A stretch of 64,000 nucleotides of DNA from contig JANVCC010000076.1 in the NCBI GenBank assembly GCA_025345505.1, forward strand, positions 7,613,577 to 7,677,576, written 5' to 3'. The notes beneath the pieces were generated by a model that had not been told where the DNA came from, made no database searches, and saw nothing but the letters and a program-made list of their open reading frames with translations. The position numbers were made by a program, and so were the translations under genes. Source of the stretch: Todiramphus chloris collaris (taxonomy: Eukaryota > Chordata > Aves > Coraciiformes > Alcedinidae). Shown piece by piece: positions 1 to 12,345 of this stretch; within the stretch, counting starts at the first letter, position 1, and the number at the start of each line of letters is the position of its first letter.

Positions 1-471
1 CTGGCCAGGACAGGTGACCCTCAACGACCAACAAGGGATTCCACTCCATGTGCAGCATATTGAGTATAGAGTTGACTGATCAGCAGGGTCAAACCTCTTC
101 TTCAATGGCAAGCATCTGAAGAGAACTCTGTCTGTTCTGCCTTCGATCCATGTGTTCCCTAATCCAATTCCAGAATACAGCTCCTGAATCCGATTCCCTC
201 TGCCAGTGAGTCTAGTCTGAGACTTCCCCAGTGCCTGTCCCACAGCATCAATAGTGACAGTGATGTAATTGCCATCACGGGTGTTGGATTCAATATTGGT
301 TTTGTATATATTTTGTTTTATTGTTACTATTTTCATTAAAGCTGTTTAATTTCATTTTCAAATCCATAAATCTCCCTTATTCCCTTTCTCTTCCCTTTCA
401 GGAAGGGAGAGGGAGTAACAGAGTGTGCCTTGGAATTCATCTAGTGGCTGGCCCAGCCCTAACCCTTGACA
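1..471 (+). mobile_element. ERV long terminal repeat, 3' portion (cut by window edge)
   Basis: From about base 205 this matches the 3' halves of the LTRs at 9474-9935 and 10859-11318: 'gacttccccag', the ATTAAA block, the 'ccttattccctttctcttcc' block and the end 'aacccttgaca'. ATTAAA at 335-340 is the likely polyadenylation signal. The CA terminus at 470-471 fits a retroviral LTR end. Bases 1-205 do not align with the 5' halves of the other two copies, so this is probably a related subfamily or a mosaic. No open frame of interest. Confidence 0.75.
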
Positions 472-3400
472 GTGAAGAAAGAGGATACAAGTCATATTGA
501 AGCATAGAATCCACTAGCATTTTGTGGTGGTATTTTTTTAAATGATGAGCACAGAACAACTAACAGTAGTAAAACTAGTTCTCTTCAGTTTTCTTAGCAG
601 GATAGACAAAAAAAAAGGTCATGTCAAAATGTATTCATCTTAGAGCAGAAGTTACTGTTTCTGAGGGAGAAATAATGGCAACGCTGTGTTTCTTTTGCAC
701 CTCCGATGAAGAGAAATGCATTTGGAGAAGAGCTTTGCTGAAGCTTCATTGCAAAAGGAACAAACCCACCATTTGTTCTCCACGAGTATCATGTTAATCA
801 CCTGCTGCAAGCTAAGAGTGAGCAGTTTGGACAGCTTCCTCCAGGGAGCACGCTACCAAGCAAGGACAGCACTATAAGCAGTGCTAGAGCATCGCTCACG
901 GGTTGCTCCAAGGCACATTTTTGACACTCCAAATCCCAACTATTTCTCTCGATGAGATCAGTTCACAAGAAGAGAAACAGAAAAACAATAAAGGCAGAAC
1001 AAAGGATGAATGAAAGCAATTATTACAGAGCAAAAAAATGATGTCTCTGATTATCTTGTTGATGAATGACAAGAGCTTGATATCTGAACTCATCCCATCT
1101 TCGCTTTGTTTAGTGAATTTGTGGAGTTCAGAGGCTGTTCAGCTCAAATTAATTTGGTAGGAAATGAACTTGAATTATTTGTTTCAAATTAATGCAACTT
1201 TTAAGCTGATTGTAACAACTTTGCCGTATATTAGGGAGAAAAAGGTGAAAATCTCTGTACTGCTACTAACTCTTCAATCACAAATATACAGAGATATTTA
1301 AATAATACATGTCTTTTTTAAGTCAACAAATAATTTCACTGCACTTGAGACACTGGGGTATGGGAAAGAATTACACAAGCATCAACAAATACAAGATATC
1401 ATTAACAGGAACAAGTATATTGTCAAGTACAGGACCAAGCATATGTTGTCAAAGTCTATCCCTGCCACTAAAGGCGACCAGTTGGAAAGCCTGAGAGGAA
1501 CAAGGCCTTAAAAGGGTAACTGCAACAGTTCCACCAAGATACAAGGTAGCATCCATTCCCAAAGATATCAATGACCTAACACAATTTCCTTAAGAACAGT
1601 GAGACCTGCAAGAGATGCTGAGAGGAAGGTGTAAACCCCAGAAGTGCAAAAAAACATTTCAGAGCGTGCCATAGAAAGTGGATTTTTCTCTGGATCTTCT
1701 GAGTACAAGGACTGAAAACTCCTGGTTATTTATGCTTGCTAGCCCAGGAGGCTCTTATAACTCAATCTGTAAACCCAGCATATTTCTGTTAATTTCAGAG
1801 ACTCTGAACTCAGTTATATTCACCAAGGATATGACCCACAGAACATCTCTCACTCTGGCTGCTGTTTCACCAAAAGCTCCTACTTCTAACAACTCTAAAG
1901 CTTCACCTCTGAAACTTAGCTTGCTAAAAGACAGCAGCCTTGGAACTGAATACTGCAGTGGCTGCAAATAAGTTCAGCTGAAATATATAAAAGACTAAGA
2001 ATCTTTTTTTTCTATGCCTCTTGGCACCAATGAAAAATTAATTCATAGTTTTCTTCCTGAGAATATGAATAATCAAAGCTAAAGCACATAAGCACAGGAT
2101 ATCTTTGCCAAAACATCCGCTCAATTTAACCTCTGTTCAAGTTCTTAATGTAAATAAGTTTGCATAAAAAAATTATACCACCTCCCAACTGCTAGAGCTT
2201 TCATAAAACCTCCACACATCCCAGTGAAGGGGGAAGAAAAAAAACCCAGAAATTCAGCGTGAAGGAAGCAGCAATAATCCTCACTTTACCTTTCTTCCAC
2301 ATTCAACTTCCAGTAACAGTAGCCTCCTCACTACAAAACCTTTTCTAAATTTCATCTAAAAAATATCCCTCCTCCTCTCCACTCCAGGCTCTGTTGTTTC
2401 CTCTGTCTCATAATGCCATTATTCTACGTGATTCATCACTCTCCTGTCATTATTTCAATCAACATCTATGGGAACTGAGCTGCACTGAGAAACAGGCTGC
2501 TTAACAGCGGCCCTGTTTTCTGCTGCCTACCATTTACTTAGTCATTTTGACTTCCACGAAACTGGGATTGCTCAAACAAGCGGAATCTGAACCCGTAAGT
2601 AGGTTTGCAAAAAAGAGCCCATCTCTCATCTCTATCCACGCAGAGTAACTGCTTTTTTTACCCCCACTCCTTTCCCTGCACACATAAAGCAGAATGTGTT
2701 GTGAAAGATTTCCTGTTGTCAAGTATTGTTGCGCTATCTTTGTCTACTGTTGAAAAAAGAAAGTATACTAAGCTTTCCCTATAAAGCTCCTGCTCTGTTC
2801 TTTTCCAGATCACCACATAACACACAACACATATCAATGTGCAAGTGGTTTGTGCCTCAGAAACTAATAGCCCTTTAAAAGTATCCATTAGATTTTATGC
2901 TACCCTGGAGAAGAATTTCACATTTCACAGATGGAGGAATCAAGAATGAATGATCGAGTCACTTGTCCAAAGTAATTTAGTAGCAAATTCAAGAACAGAA
3001 CCCAAGTCCTCTAATATACGCATTAGGCCATACACTTCCATATCAACAATTCCTATCAACACAAACTTTTCCCGTTTACTGAATCTTTTGGATCAAGCCT
3101 AACACTAAGATGTCCCATTACAGAAAGAGATTATTTCTTCTGTGCTAATGAACTGCAGTCTTGATCTGAAATGACACAGTACTCCACTAACAGTCAGGGG
3201 GTTGGATTGTTTGCCATCTGTTCATTCATGTATCATTTCAAAGGGAAAATCATCCAGGAAGCTAAATGAACAGTTTTGCAATTTGAACTTCGTAGGTCAT
3301 TTATCTCTGAAGGTTTAAGATAATTTGGCTATAGTAACCACCACATTTTATTATCAAATGCACAACATGAGGAAAATTTGTTTTCCATATAGAGTTTCAA

Positions 3401-4323
3401 ATCCTGAGAACCACAGGGACTAGATGTTAATATCTACAGCTTCCACCAATTTCACAAGAGCAGCAAGTGGTCAACATCTTCTGACTTTTGAGAAAGAGAA
3501 AACTAACAGCATCAAATCGAGTACCAGTCTGGTAAGCCAATGATCTACTCATCAATTCCTAATGAGGTCATCACTATATATTTTTCAGCATTTTACCTGT
3601 TTGCTTATTTATTTCTTTTATTATCTTATTCTGGGGCATTGTCTTTTTACTATAGGCACTACCTCTCTTCAGAGAGGTGTAAAAACAAGAAAGCAAGCTA
3701 TAAAAAAAAATTTATTTTCCCTACTCTTTGGTATTCTGAACTGCTACTCTTGCTCCGTGAGTTAGGGAAATAATTTTTTGAAAGTAGAAATAAAAGGATA
3801 ACTATCTGAAAAAGTTTTCTAAAAAAGGACACTGCTTGTGAATATTCAAATAGTAAAAATATTGTAACATACTGATTCTGAGTTTGTGCTTAATGGGAGC
3901 TCTGAAACATAATTGCCCTGGATAGAGCAGAAGGATGTGATCATCCACTCTCCCGAAACCTCCCACTATTAGTAGGCGATGATCCTAACGGGAAAAGGCT
4001 AAGCAGTATAAAGTATTATGCATTTATTGATACCTTTTGCTTTAGCAACCCACTTTTGAGTAAGAGCTGTAGGAGTGGTACTTACTCAGCAACAACTACA
4101 ATGTGAAAAGAAGTTACTGACAAAGGGAAACACAGAGACAGCCTAGTTCTCTGGCATTCAGTTCTGTTTTTCTAGAATCAAGTATTCTTTTGACTACAGG
4201 GTTTGAAGAAGGATAGTAACACCACAATTCTAACAATAATATATTAACTTCCTATATGAAATTAAAATACAGGAGTCATAAACCAAGGATTCAATCTTGA
4301 ACTCATCAACACATCACCAATTA
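472..4323. other. Single-copy AT-rich non-coding stretch
   Basis: I recognise no gene, RNA or repeat. Open frames here (for example 1678-1971 plus and 2658-2888 minus) are no longer than expected by chance at this base composition and have no motif I know. Confidence 0.5.
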
Positions 4324-4592
4324 CACAGAGTCACAGACTGGTAGGGGTTGAAAGATGATCCTCTGCAGATCATCTCATCCAACCCCCCTGCTTCAACAGG
4401 GTCACCCAGATCAGGGGGCCCAGGACTGCACTAGACCAATGGACCAACTGGACCAACCCCAGGTGGGTCTGGAATCTCTCCAGAGAAGGAGACTCCACAG
4501 CCTCTCTGGGCAGCCTGGACCAGGCTCTTCCACCCTCACAGTAATGAAGTTTTTCCTCCTGTTCAGTCACACTTCCCAGAGGTTGAAATTGA
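4324..4592 (-). mobile_element. CR1 LINE 3' fragment
   Basis: Reverse-oriented CR1 tail. It opens with 'cagagtcacagactggtagg' (complement of the CR1 3' octamer region), then 'gatcatctcatccaacccccctgc' split by point changes, 'ctctgggcagcctggaccagg' and the 'tttttcctcctgttcagtc' block. It is 5'-truncated, as most CR1 copies are, and non-coding. Confidence 0.85.
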
Positions 4593-5112
4593 GACATGTC
4601 TAGATTTGGTGGTTTAATTAAGAACTAACTCTGTTCACAAAATCAGGGATTATACAGAAATAAATCTGGGAAATCTACCGGCAATCAAGGTAAAATGGAA
4701 AGGGCATGCAGGCAGCTTGACTTCCCTGAAAGAATTAAAGGACATCTTGCTTAATAGTTTTTCTGGTTTACCTTAGGATTCCTAAGCCTAGAAGCTCACT
4801 GCCCCAGTTCATTTCTACTTTATTATTATTATAGCCTGACATCTCTGACCATTAAAAAACATTTATCACTATAAATTGTGAAGTGATGCAAAATGAAGCA
4901 ATGATCCATTTACAACTTGATAACCAGAACGGCTGCAAGAAATAATGATGGTCAGAGCACTGTCCAAATTCCTATGAGTCTCTAATGATCAAAGGAATGC
5001 GTTATTCCCTTTCAGCATGTGACCCAGCCTTCTCTTTGGGTAGTTCGGGATGAGTGCTCCAGAAGGCTTGGGATTCAGTTATAAAACATAAAGAAGCAGA
5101 GACATGAAAATT

Positions 5113-5499
5113 CTACTTAACCCCACTGTTCATAACATGCTTCAGTAACCCCGCTTTTCTTTGAGAAACGGGACAAAAGCACAAGTACATTTTTTCAGCA
5201 CACCATTCCTTAAATTTATTTATCAAATTGAAATGCGTTTGGCAGAGATGGAGCAAAGCAGAGGAAGATCCCTTCTTCAGAGAAAGAAACATGTAAGACA
5301 CACATTCAAAACCAGACACACCTCCCTGTATTGAAAGTATTACGGAGAAAGTGCTCATTCCTTCACATAACTCTTTTATTACTGTGGTACTATAAACCTC
5401 CTGCACTCCTAATGATGACAGGTAGGTTGCGAGCTTTCCCTCGTCCTCACCTATTTCTGCTTTCTTCTTTCGCTCTCTCAAACCAGCAACCAGAGCCAT
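5113..5499 (-). CDS. Unrecognised 128-codon ORF, possible gene or exon
   Basis: Uninterrupted minus-strand frame from a true ATG at 5499 to TAG. The start has A at -3 and G at +4, a good Kozak context. About 28 of the first 64 codons begin with G, a bias typical of translated DNA. The N-terminus is basic (RERKKK near residues 8-13), followed by an acidic patch. I see no signal peptide, clear membrane segment or known motif. A GTGAGG donor-like site lies near codon 17, so part of it could be a spliced exon. No poly(A) signal is evident just downstream. Roughly a few ORFs this long are expected by chance in 64 kb, so length alone is not evidence. Function unknown. Confidence 0.25.
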   Translation of the reverse strand: MALVAGLRERKKKAEIGEDEGKLATYLSSLGVQEVYSTTVIKELCEGMSTFSVILSIQGGVSGFECVSYMFLSLKKGSSSALLHLCQTHFNLINKFKEWCAEKMYLCFCPVSQRKAGLLKHVMNSGVK

Positions 5500-8400
5500 T
5501 TATAAATCAAATAAATGAATGGTTATACTGTTGTGTAACTATTTTCATTTTAACTGAAGATCTTTTTAAAAATTAAAGAACCTGGATATATTAAAATGGA
5601 CAATCAGGATGAACTGCAGAATAAACATTCATTTTCCATACTTCTTACATATGCACAAGTATAGGTTGTTTTCCCTACACTTGTTCTAATTCCAATTAAG
5701 CCTTCTCAGAATCACTGCTTCCTAATCATTGTTTTTCTGTCCAAGCTTTCTAAGCAGAACACTTTGCTCAAGTGAGATCCATCTGTCTCAGGCCCGAATG
5801 AAGGGGTTTTTTGTTTGGATTTCTCTTCAAAATGAGCCTTGTGGCTAACGCCTGACATTTCCAAATGTCTTCCCAAATCCAAAAGATGATTCCTCCTTTC
5901 ACAGAAAGTCAGTGTCCACTTGTCTTTTTAATTGCCTCCTCCTCTTTTCTTTTTTTAACATTACTAATACTGTATTCTAAATGTATAAAGCTACATGAAG
6001 CCATAGCACATTCTATTTCTATCATTTGCATACTTTATCCATGTTTCATTTAAAGCTATGGAGCATTAGCATCTACATTAATTTGCAATGAATATAAAAC
6101 TATTGCCAAGTAGGCAGGATTTCTGGCAACTCAACAGTGCATTTGCTGCTACACATTTATTTAGTTTTTCCAATAACTAAATAGTTTCCACTTACGGAAA
6201 TACCTCTTGTCTTCAGTATACTAGAGGCTTCCCCTCTCCATTTATCTTTGAAGTCCACTCTGCACCCATTACCACCTGCAATGTATTTCCTTAGAGCACA
6301 AATCTCCACCAAAATCCAGATGCTGTCATAAAGAGTGAACAGAAAAACTTCCAAGAAGTTGGCATTCACAGAAATTCACATTAGAACCTGCTTACTAAGT
6401 CTATTCAGGTACCAAAATATGGAGACTGTAGCATTCGCTTGGTTGATTTTTAAGTTATTTCTAAGTTAAAGATGGGTTTAAAAAGACGCCTCCTCTTCTC
6501 CTCCCTCGAAAAACCCAAAAAAACCCAAAACCACAAACCACATTTCAATAACCAAGGAACTTCACGGACATTTCACCCAATATGAGTTTTCTGACAAGTC
6601 TTGGATGCTCTTCTGGCCAGATTCTGAAGGCAGTGGCAAAGGATCTTCCTGAACCAGCAAATATTTAGCCATTTTCTAATTACTAATGTATAATAATATA
6701 CTAATGCACTTGCCTCGGGAACATAATTTGCTCAACTGAAAATAATCCCAAACTAATTTTCAAGAAAGTTGGGCTATTGAGGCAGCTTGGAAAGAAAAAG
6801 GTCAATTTCTTTTTTTATTTTCATTTAAGCTTCCATATGTGATATTTATGTCTTCCCCATTTCTGGGGAGGAAAAAATCATCCTGGAAATTCCCTTTATT
6901 ACCCCAGTAAGCTACCAGGGTTTTTCATTTAAAAAAAATCTCTGAAAGAAATTGTATCACAGCCACGTCTGCTTCTTAAAGGATATCAGTCCCCATAACA
7001 AGAGTCTCTATAAATATCATATTCCTCTAGTCATTACCTTTAGAGGAAAGAATTCTGTGCTATATGTAAGCGGGTAGACATTAAGGCCATTACCAAAACC
7101 AAAATCCAGATTCTCTAAGTTATCAGAATCCGAGTAAAAGCTTTACTTACTGGCAAAGAAAGTCTTTCAACTTTCATGGCAGACACACACATTATTGGAA
7201 CGTTGTCATTTTATGTTATTTTTTTTCCCCAATGATTTAAGTTAGTTTGTAAGCTCCTTAGATCAGGATTTGTAGCTTTAATACCACATGTCACACAGAA
7301 TTATAGTTTGACATACAAATGTTAATATAACAACAGTTGACCCTAGAGGCATCTACAAATCCTGATCTATCAATGGCTGCCAACATAAGTCAGTACTAAC
7401 AGCAGACTTGGCATAAGAAATATTTTAGAATTTTTTCAACAAGTTGCAAAACACTGCTTTTTGCATCCCTTTTCCTTTTTACAGCCCTAGGTTCCCTCAT
7501 CCTATTTAAACCTCATTTTGGAATGCACCTATAGGGATTTCCTCTAGTTTCTGAGCTTCCTTATACCCAGGGATAAGCTTCACCCAATTCTGCCTTGGAA
7601 TAAGTCTGCTAAGTATGATTTGTTGTATATTGAGATCTTACGCAACTATGCATCTCTATGGCAGTATTTGCAAGTAGAAAGGAGATTTTTCTTATCAGGT
7701 ATAGGTGATAGTTTTAACAAACGACTAAAATATTTGCCAAGCTAAAGCATCAACCCTGCTGGATAAAAGCCAGAGTGAATTAAGAGTAATGAAGCTGCCA
7801 AGCAGAGTTTAGATGGTCTTGCTTATCAGCACATCAATGTCTGTAAGCTTTCTGCGGGTCTAAATCCAATTCTTTTACCTGTCTATTATCCCATCCATCC
7901 CAAAGCAACAAAAGGAATTCCTCTCCAGGTTGAAAAATTTGCCTTAGGTCTTCCTGTGTGAAAAACAAAATAGTTTTGAAAATGACCAGACGATGCTTCA
8001 ATTGAAAGAAATTTTTTCAAATAACAGGCTAGTAGATATGGTGGATGTACCTCCTCTATAGCAGGAGAAGAAAAACTTTGGTATTAATATCGAGCAATTA
8101 TTCTTGGAGATGGTTTTGCAGAAGTTTTACATTGTAGAAAAAATAAGGACTATAAGCATTAGGAAACCAAAACCATTTCACAGGCACAGCTTTTACAGGA
8201 TAATGTATTTCTGTTACACTTTATACTATACTTATCCTTCTGCACATATAGAAAACTTTATACATCTTCCTTTACATATATTCTTTGTCTACAAAAAAAT
8301 GCCAGGAATGGAGAATGAATTTTTGGTGAGAAGCCACAGCAGAGGCCATGACACGGCCAACTCTTCCTCTTGAGCTCTGCCTGTGTGCTTTAGTGTTTTC

Positions 8401-9473
8401 CTCAAAGCTCTACCCTTTGGAGTCAAATTGTGGAGAAATAGTCAAACTCTATTTGTCAAACGTTCTTCCCTGATGAATATTGAGAAAGTTCCAGTTATCT
8501 GTGTGGGAACGGAATCAAACATCTTTAAATGCTCTACAAAAACCTATCAAAACATTTTTGTTATTTTTTTCAGTGGTAAATATGGTCTGGAAGCCTCAAT
8601 TAAAAAAAAATCTGCTACCCCAACAATTACTTAAAATTCCTTAAAAGTGTCTGAAGGCAAAAATCATAAGACTTATCTAAATTGGCAAGGTTTTTTCAGT
8701 GCCAAAGATCCTCAGTAGATATGCAGATATGTCAAAAGAATAGAGATAAAGGTATTTTGCTTCAGGCTGTAGGATAGCTTCCTTTTTTTTCCCCTCTAAT
8801 ATATATTTTTGAAATAGATTTAAAGTCAATCCTGCCTTCTAGCAGGACCTATTCCAGATTTATCTTAGATATTAAAGACAGTGCAATTACTAAAGATTAT
8901 CTGATGACTTACAAGAGACGAATGAGGGGCTTTAGACCAGTTCATAACATGCAAATACATTTCCCACTGGTGATTTCAGCAGTGAGCCCGAGGACTCCAT
9001 TTACCACTGACCTGGGGCACCAGTTCCCTCCCAGAGCAGTACAAAACATCTCAGTGTGGTATAAAGGGCATTTTCCAGCCATGCTTCTGAACAATCTTTC
9101 CCTGCTCAAAGCTTAGAGTGAGGTTTCCATCCTCATCCTGCTTTGTCTGCCAGCCACTTAAAACTCTTTCATCCAAAATTTTGCATCCTTCTGTATTGTT
9201 TTATTTCTTGTGATTCTGAATTCCTGTTCTCCTTGGACTTTCTCCTTATCATTCCAGCAGCAAGTTGTCACTCACCTCTCCAGTATTCACTAGGATTTTT
9301 GTAGGTGCTTTATCCCTAAGAAACAACAATCATTGTCTTACCTCTCTGTGACTTTTCTCCAAAACAAAATCTGGTCCCGTCTTTTTAACATGTGGAAACC
9401 CATCTCACACATGAAACTCAGCACAACTGAAGCAGTGTTTCTCATTCATTTTTTTCCCAACCATTATCCTAAG
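5500..9473. other. AT-rich non-coding stretch
   Basis: No gene or repeat that I recognise. It holds short A-rich simple sequence (for example 6508-6538, runs of A broken by CCC) and scattered chance ORFs such as 8104-8373 and 8383-8634. Confidence 0.5.
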
Positions 9474-9935
9474 TGTCTCGGTTTGAGCTAGAACAGAACT
9501 AATTCTGTTCAGTCATTTTACTTTTCAGCTCAGTCTCTTCTAACTACAGGGTCTGAAGCTAACGGCAGATTTTAGCAGACAGCCTCTGCTTCCAGCAGTG
9601 ACAATGCTCCATGTTCAGAGTCACTGCCAAGGACTGGGGTGTGCAGAAAGCCTCTTGCTGAGTCCAGTCTGGGACTTCCCCAGCACCTGCCCCATAGCAT
9701 CAGTGATAGCAGTGGTATATAATTGCCATCAGGGCTACTGGGTTTGATATTGGGTTTGTATCTATTTGTATATATTTCATTTTATTGTTATTATTTTCAT
9801 TAAAGCTGCTTTAGTTTTCTTTTCCAATCCATAAGTCTCTCTCCTTTATTACCTTTCTCTTCCTGTTTGGGAAGGGAGAGGGGTTAACAGAGTGCTGTCA
9901 TTCATCTAGTATCCAGCACAGTCTAACCCTCGACA
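9474..9935 (+). mobile_element. ERV LTR, complete (TG...CA)
   Basis: Begins TGTCTCGG and ends CTCGACA, 462 bp. It aligns end to end with the LTR at 10859-11318, at about 90% identity by eye. It has the ATTAAA signal at 9799-9804 and the pyrimidine-rich 3' block. A perfect inverted repeat, GAACAGAA-CTAA-TTCTGTTC, lies at 9491-9510. The flanks ('ctaag' before, 'gactc' after) show no target-site duplication, so its own insertion boundary has been lost or it is one end of a larger element. Confidence 0.85.
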
Positions 9936-10560
9936 GACTCTCTACTTTCAGACCTCCATGTTGCCAGACCTATCTCCAAAGCTAGCAGCAGACACTACAA
10001 ACATGTGACTGAGGCCAGCCCTGTCACATAACCAGCAGAACATGCAACCGCAGGCTTATTTCACTTCATCACAAGCATCTACATTTCTACTATAAAATCC
10101 TGACGCTAAGAACAACCTGATTTCACAGCCTCTAGTGTAAACATCCTGACTCACAAGAGACTCCCAAATCTGCTGGCAAAAATGATTCTAATAACATAGT
10201 AGTCCCAGAAAGTCCCAGTCTTTAATCACAAAGCTACCTCATCAAGTGAGCTAAACATCATCTTGGAACTACTGTGCTGGAAAGAAAGGAATGAAAGTTT
10301 TGAAATAATCATGCTTCCGTGTCTGCACTTATCCACTGCTTGGATACTGTAAGAGCATCTTGGAGAAATATTGTTTACTCACTTCCATTCCACCACATTG
10401 CCTTCTTCCAAGAATAACAAACACTGATCTGGCTACACTTAAAGTACTGCTGGCACAGGGGTGAGGAGCGCTGACAGTAACTGCAGTCAGCAAATTCTGT
10501 GGTCAGCATCAGAAAAGCAGATGCTGCTTATTTAATGTTGATATTGGTATCTAGAGGGAA

Positions 10561-10690
10561 AAAAAAAAANNNNNNNNNNNNNNNNNNNNNNNNNNNNNNN
10601 NNNNNNNNNNNNNNNNNNNNNNNNNNNNNNNNNNNNNNNNNNNNNNNNNNNNNNNNNNNNNNNNNNNNNGGGGGGGGGGGGGGGGGGGGG
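10561..10690. other. Assembly gap (100 N) between poly-A and poly-G
   Basis: Exactly 100 N at 10570-10669, the usual placeholder for a gap of unknown length. It is preceded by a run of A (10560-10569 region) and followed by 21 G (10670-10690). The two short frames read across the Ns are artefacts. Confidence 0.98.
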
Positions 10691-10858
10691 AAGTACCGTC
10701 TTTTTAGAAGACGGTTCTCTTGACATTGAGGTGTGTAGTAAGAGTCAACAGGAACAAAGTCTTGAGCAATGATGGAGAAGAAAAGAGAAACAGCGGAAAG
10801 AAAATAAGCAGGAAGAGGACAACTTTTGGAAGTCAGCTAGTTGCAGAAGGGGAATAGA

Positions 10859-11318
10859 TGTCCTGGTTAGAGTGAAAACAGAACTAATTCTGTTCAGTCA
10901 TTTTACTTTTCAGCTCAATCTCTTCTAACTACAGGGTCTGAAGTTAATGGCAGATTTTAGCAGACAGCCTCTGCTTCCAGCAGTGACAATGCTCCGTGTT
11001 CAGAGTCACTGCCAAGGACTGGGGTGTGCAGAAAGCCTCTTGCTCAGTTCAGTCTGGGACTTCCCCAGCACGTGCTCCACAGCATCAGTGGTGACGGTGG
11101 TATAATTGCCATCAGGAGGAGCTGGGTTCAATACTGGTTTTGTATATATTTGTACATATTCCATTTTATTGTTATTATTTTCATGGAAGCCGTTCTAGTT
11201 TTCTTTTCCCATCCGTAAGTCTCTCTCCCTTATTCCCTTTCTCTTCCTCCTCAGGAGAGGAGTCAACAGAGAGTGTCTGTCATTCCTCTAGTGGCCAGCC
11301 CAGCCCTAACCCTTCACA
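10859..11318 (+). mobile_element. ERV LTR, complete (TG...CA)
   Basis: Begins TGTCCTGG and ends CCTTCACA, 460 bp; same subfamily and orientation as 9474-9935. The flanking five bases 'ataga' (10854-10858) and 'acaga' (11319-11323) agree at four of five, a plausible decayed 5-bp target duplication, which suggests a solo LTR. The polyadenylation signal is mutated to ATGGAA (11183-11188). A purine run 'gaaggggaataga' directly before the LTR resembles a polypurine tract, which would instead suggest a 3' LTR. Confidence 0.85.
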
Positions 11319-11399
11319 ACAGATTAAACCTTCTGCCATTAATACACAAATGGTGCAGTACAGGAAAGTGAACTCCTTCCATGGGGATGTGGGGGTGTA

Positions 11400-12130
11400 A
11401 ATGAAATCACTCAGTAAGCCTGTTCAGCACAAGCTGCAGCAATCGTAAACACCAGCAATTGTAAACACCAACTGTAAATAAATATGTCTCGCTTTCATTT
11501 TTCGAATACGAGATTTCCTATTAGTTTCACGATAATTACAGGTCCCGGGTTGTCAGCATGAAGAAGTCTGTCAACCCCTGGCAGGCAGAGTCTGGGTGGT
11601 GGCACGACAATCTGAACTGTCAGCCGCCAGCGTGCTACACACTCGGGCAATTGAAGCCGCTGAGAGGTATCTCATGCGCAGTGCTGTTACAACTCATCTC
11701 CATAAACAGATGCAATTCCTCTGTGTTTGGTTGGATGTGTAAAGAAATTCTGACATGAACATTTGAATTTTGTTTTTAATCCTCCCCACAGCAGAAACAT
11801 GGATTTCCTCCCCGCCCTCCTTGTTTAGGCCTCATTATCACCTTGTATGCCAGAGATTTAGCTGATAAGCAGCACATCTATTTAGAAAAAGAGTCTTGGA
11901 ATAAAGTTAATCTGGATTCAATTTATAAATATTCTGGTTTTAATTTAATTAAATTAATATTTTGAGATTAAAAGGGAATATTTCAAATACTGATTATTCT
12001 CAACTTTACAAGAGACAGTTTTAGACACCATAATCTTTTGCATTAGATTTTTTTAATCATTTATTTCATTCATAACACAGCTTTTATTTTAAAATGACCT
12101 CAATTAAAAGGAACAGTAATTAAATTGAGT
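11400..12130. promoter_or_regulatory. Candidate conserved non-coding element / enhancer
   Basis: Three forkhead-type motifs (GTAAACA at 11445-11451 and 11461-11467, GTAAATA at 11474-11480) lead into a CpG-retaining stretch (11500-11720), then a very AT-rich tail with many TAAT/ATTA cores (11900-12130). No repeat family recognised and no coding frame. This texture is typical of vertebrate developmental enhancers, but conservation was not tested. Confidence 0.3.
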
Positions 12131-12330
12131 AGTTAAAAATAATGGAAGGAAAAAGAGAGTTTCAGGATCAGACAAACCAGCTCCTCTTTCACACCTGAAT
12201 TGAGACACATAATGTCAACTCATTCTTAAAAATATTTTCCAGTTATGCCATCACACTCTGGTTACAACACACTTACTTCTTTCTCCTTCTTCTACTATAT
12301 TGTGCTGATCTGCTTTTCCAAGCTGCAGCT

Positions 12331-12344
12331 GGGGGGGGGGGGGG
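12331..12344 (+). repeat. Poly-G run (G14)
   Basis: Fourteen consecutive G. It lies inside the 12245-12745 open frame, so that frame depends on the exact G count. Confidence 0.95.
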
Positions 12345-12345
12345 T

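Noticed and set aside
10499..10726. Frames across the N run
   Set aside because: They read through an assembly gap and a poly-G run.
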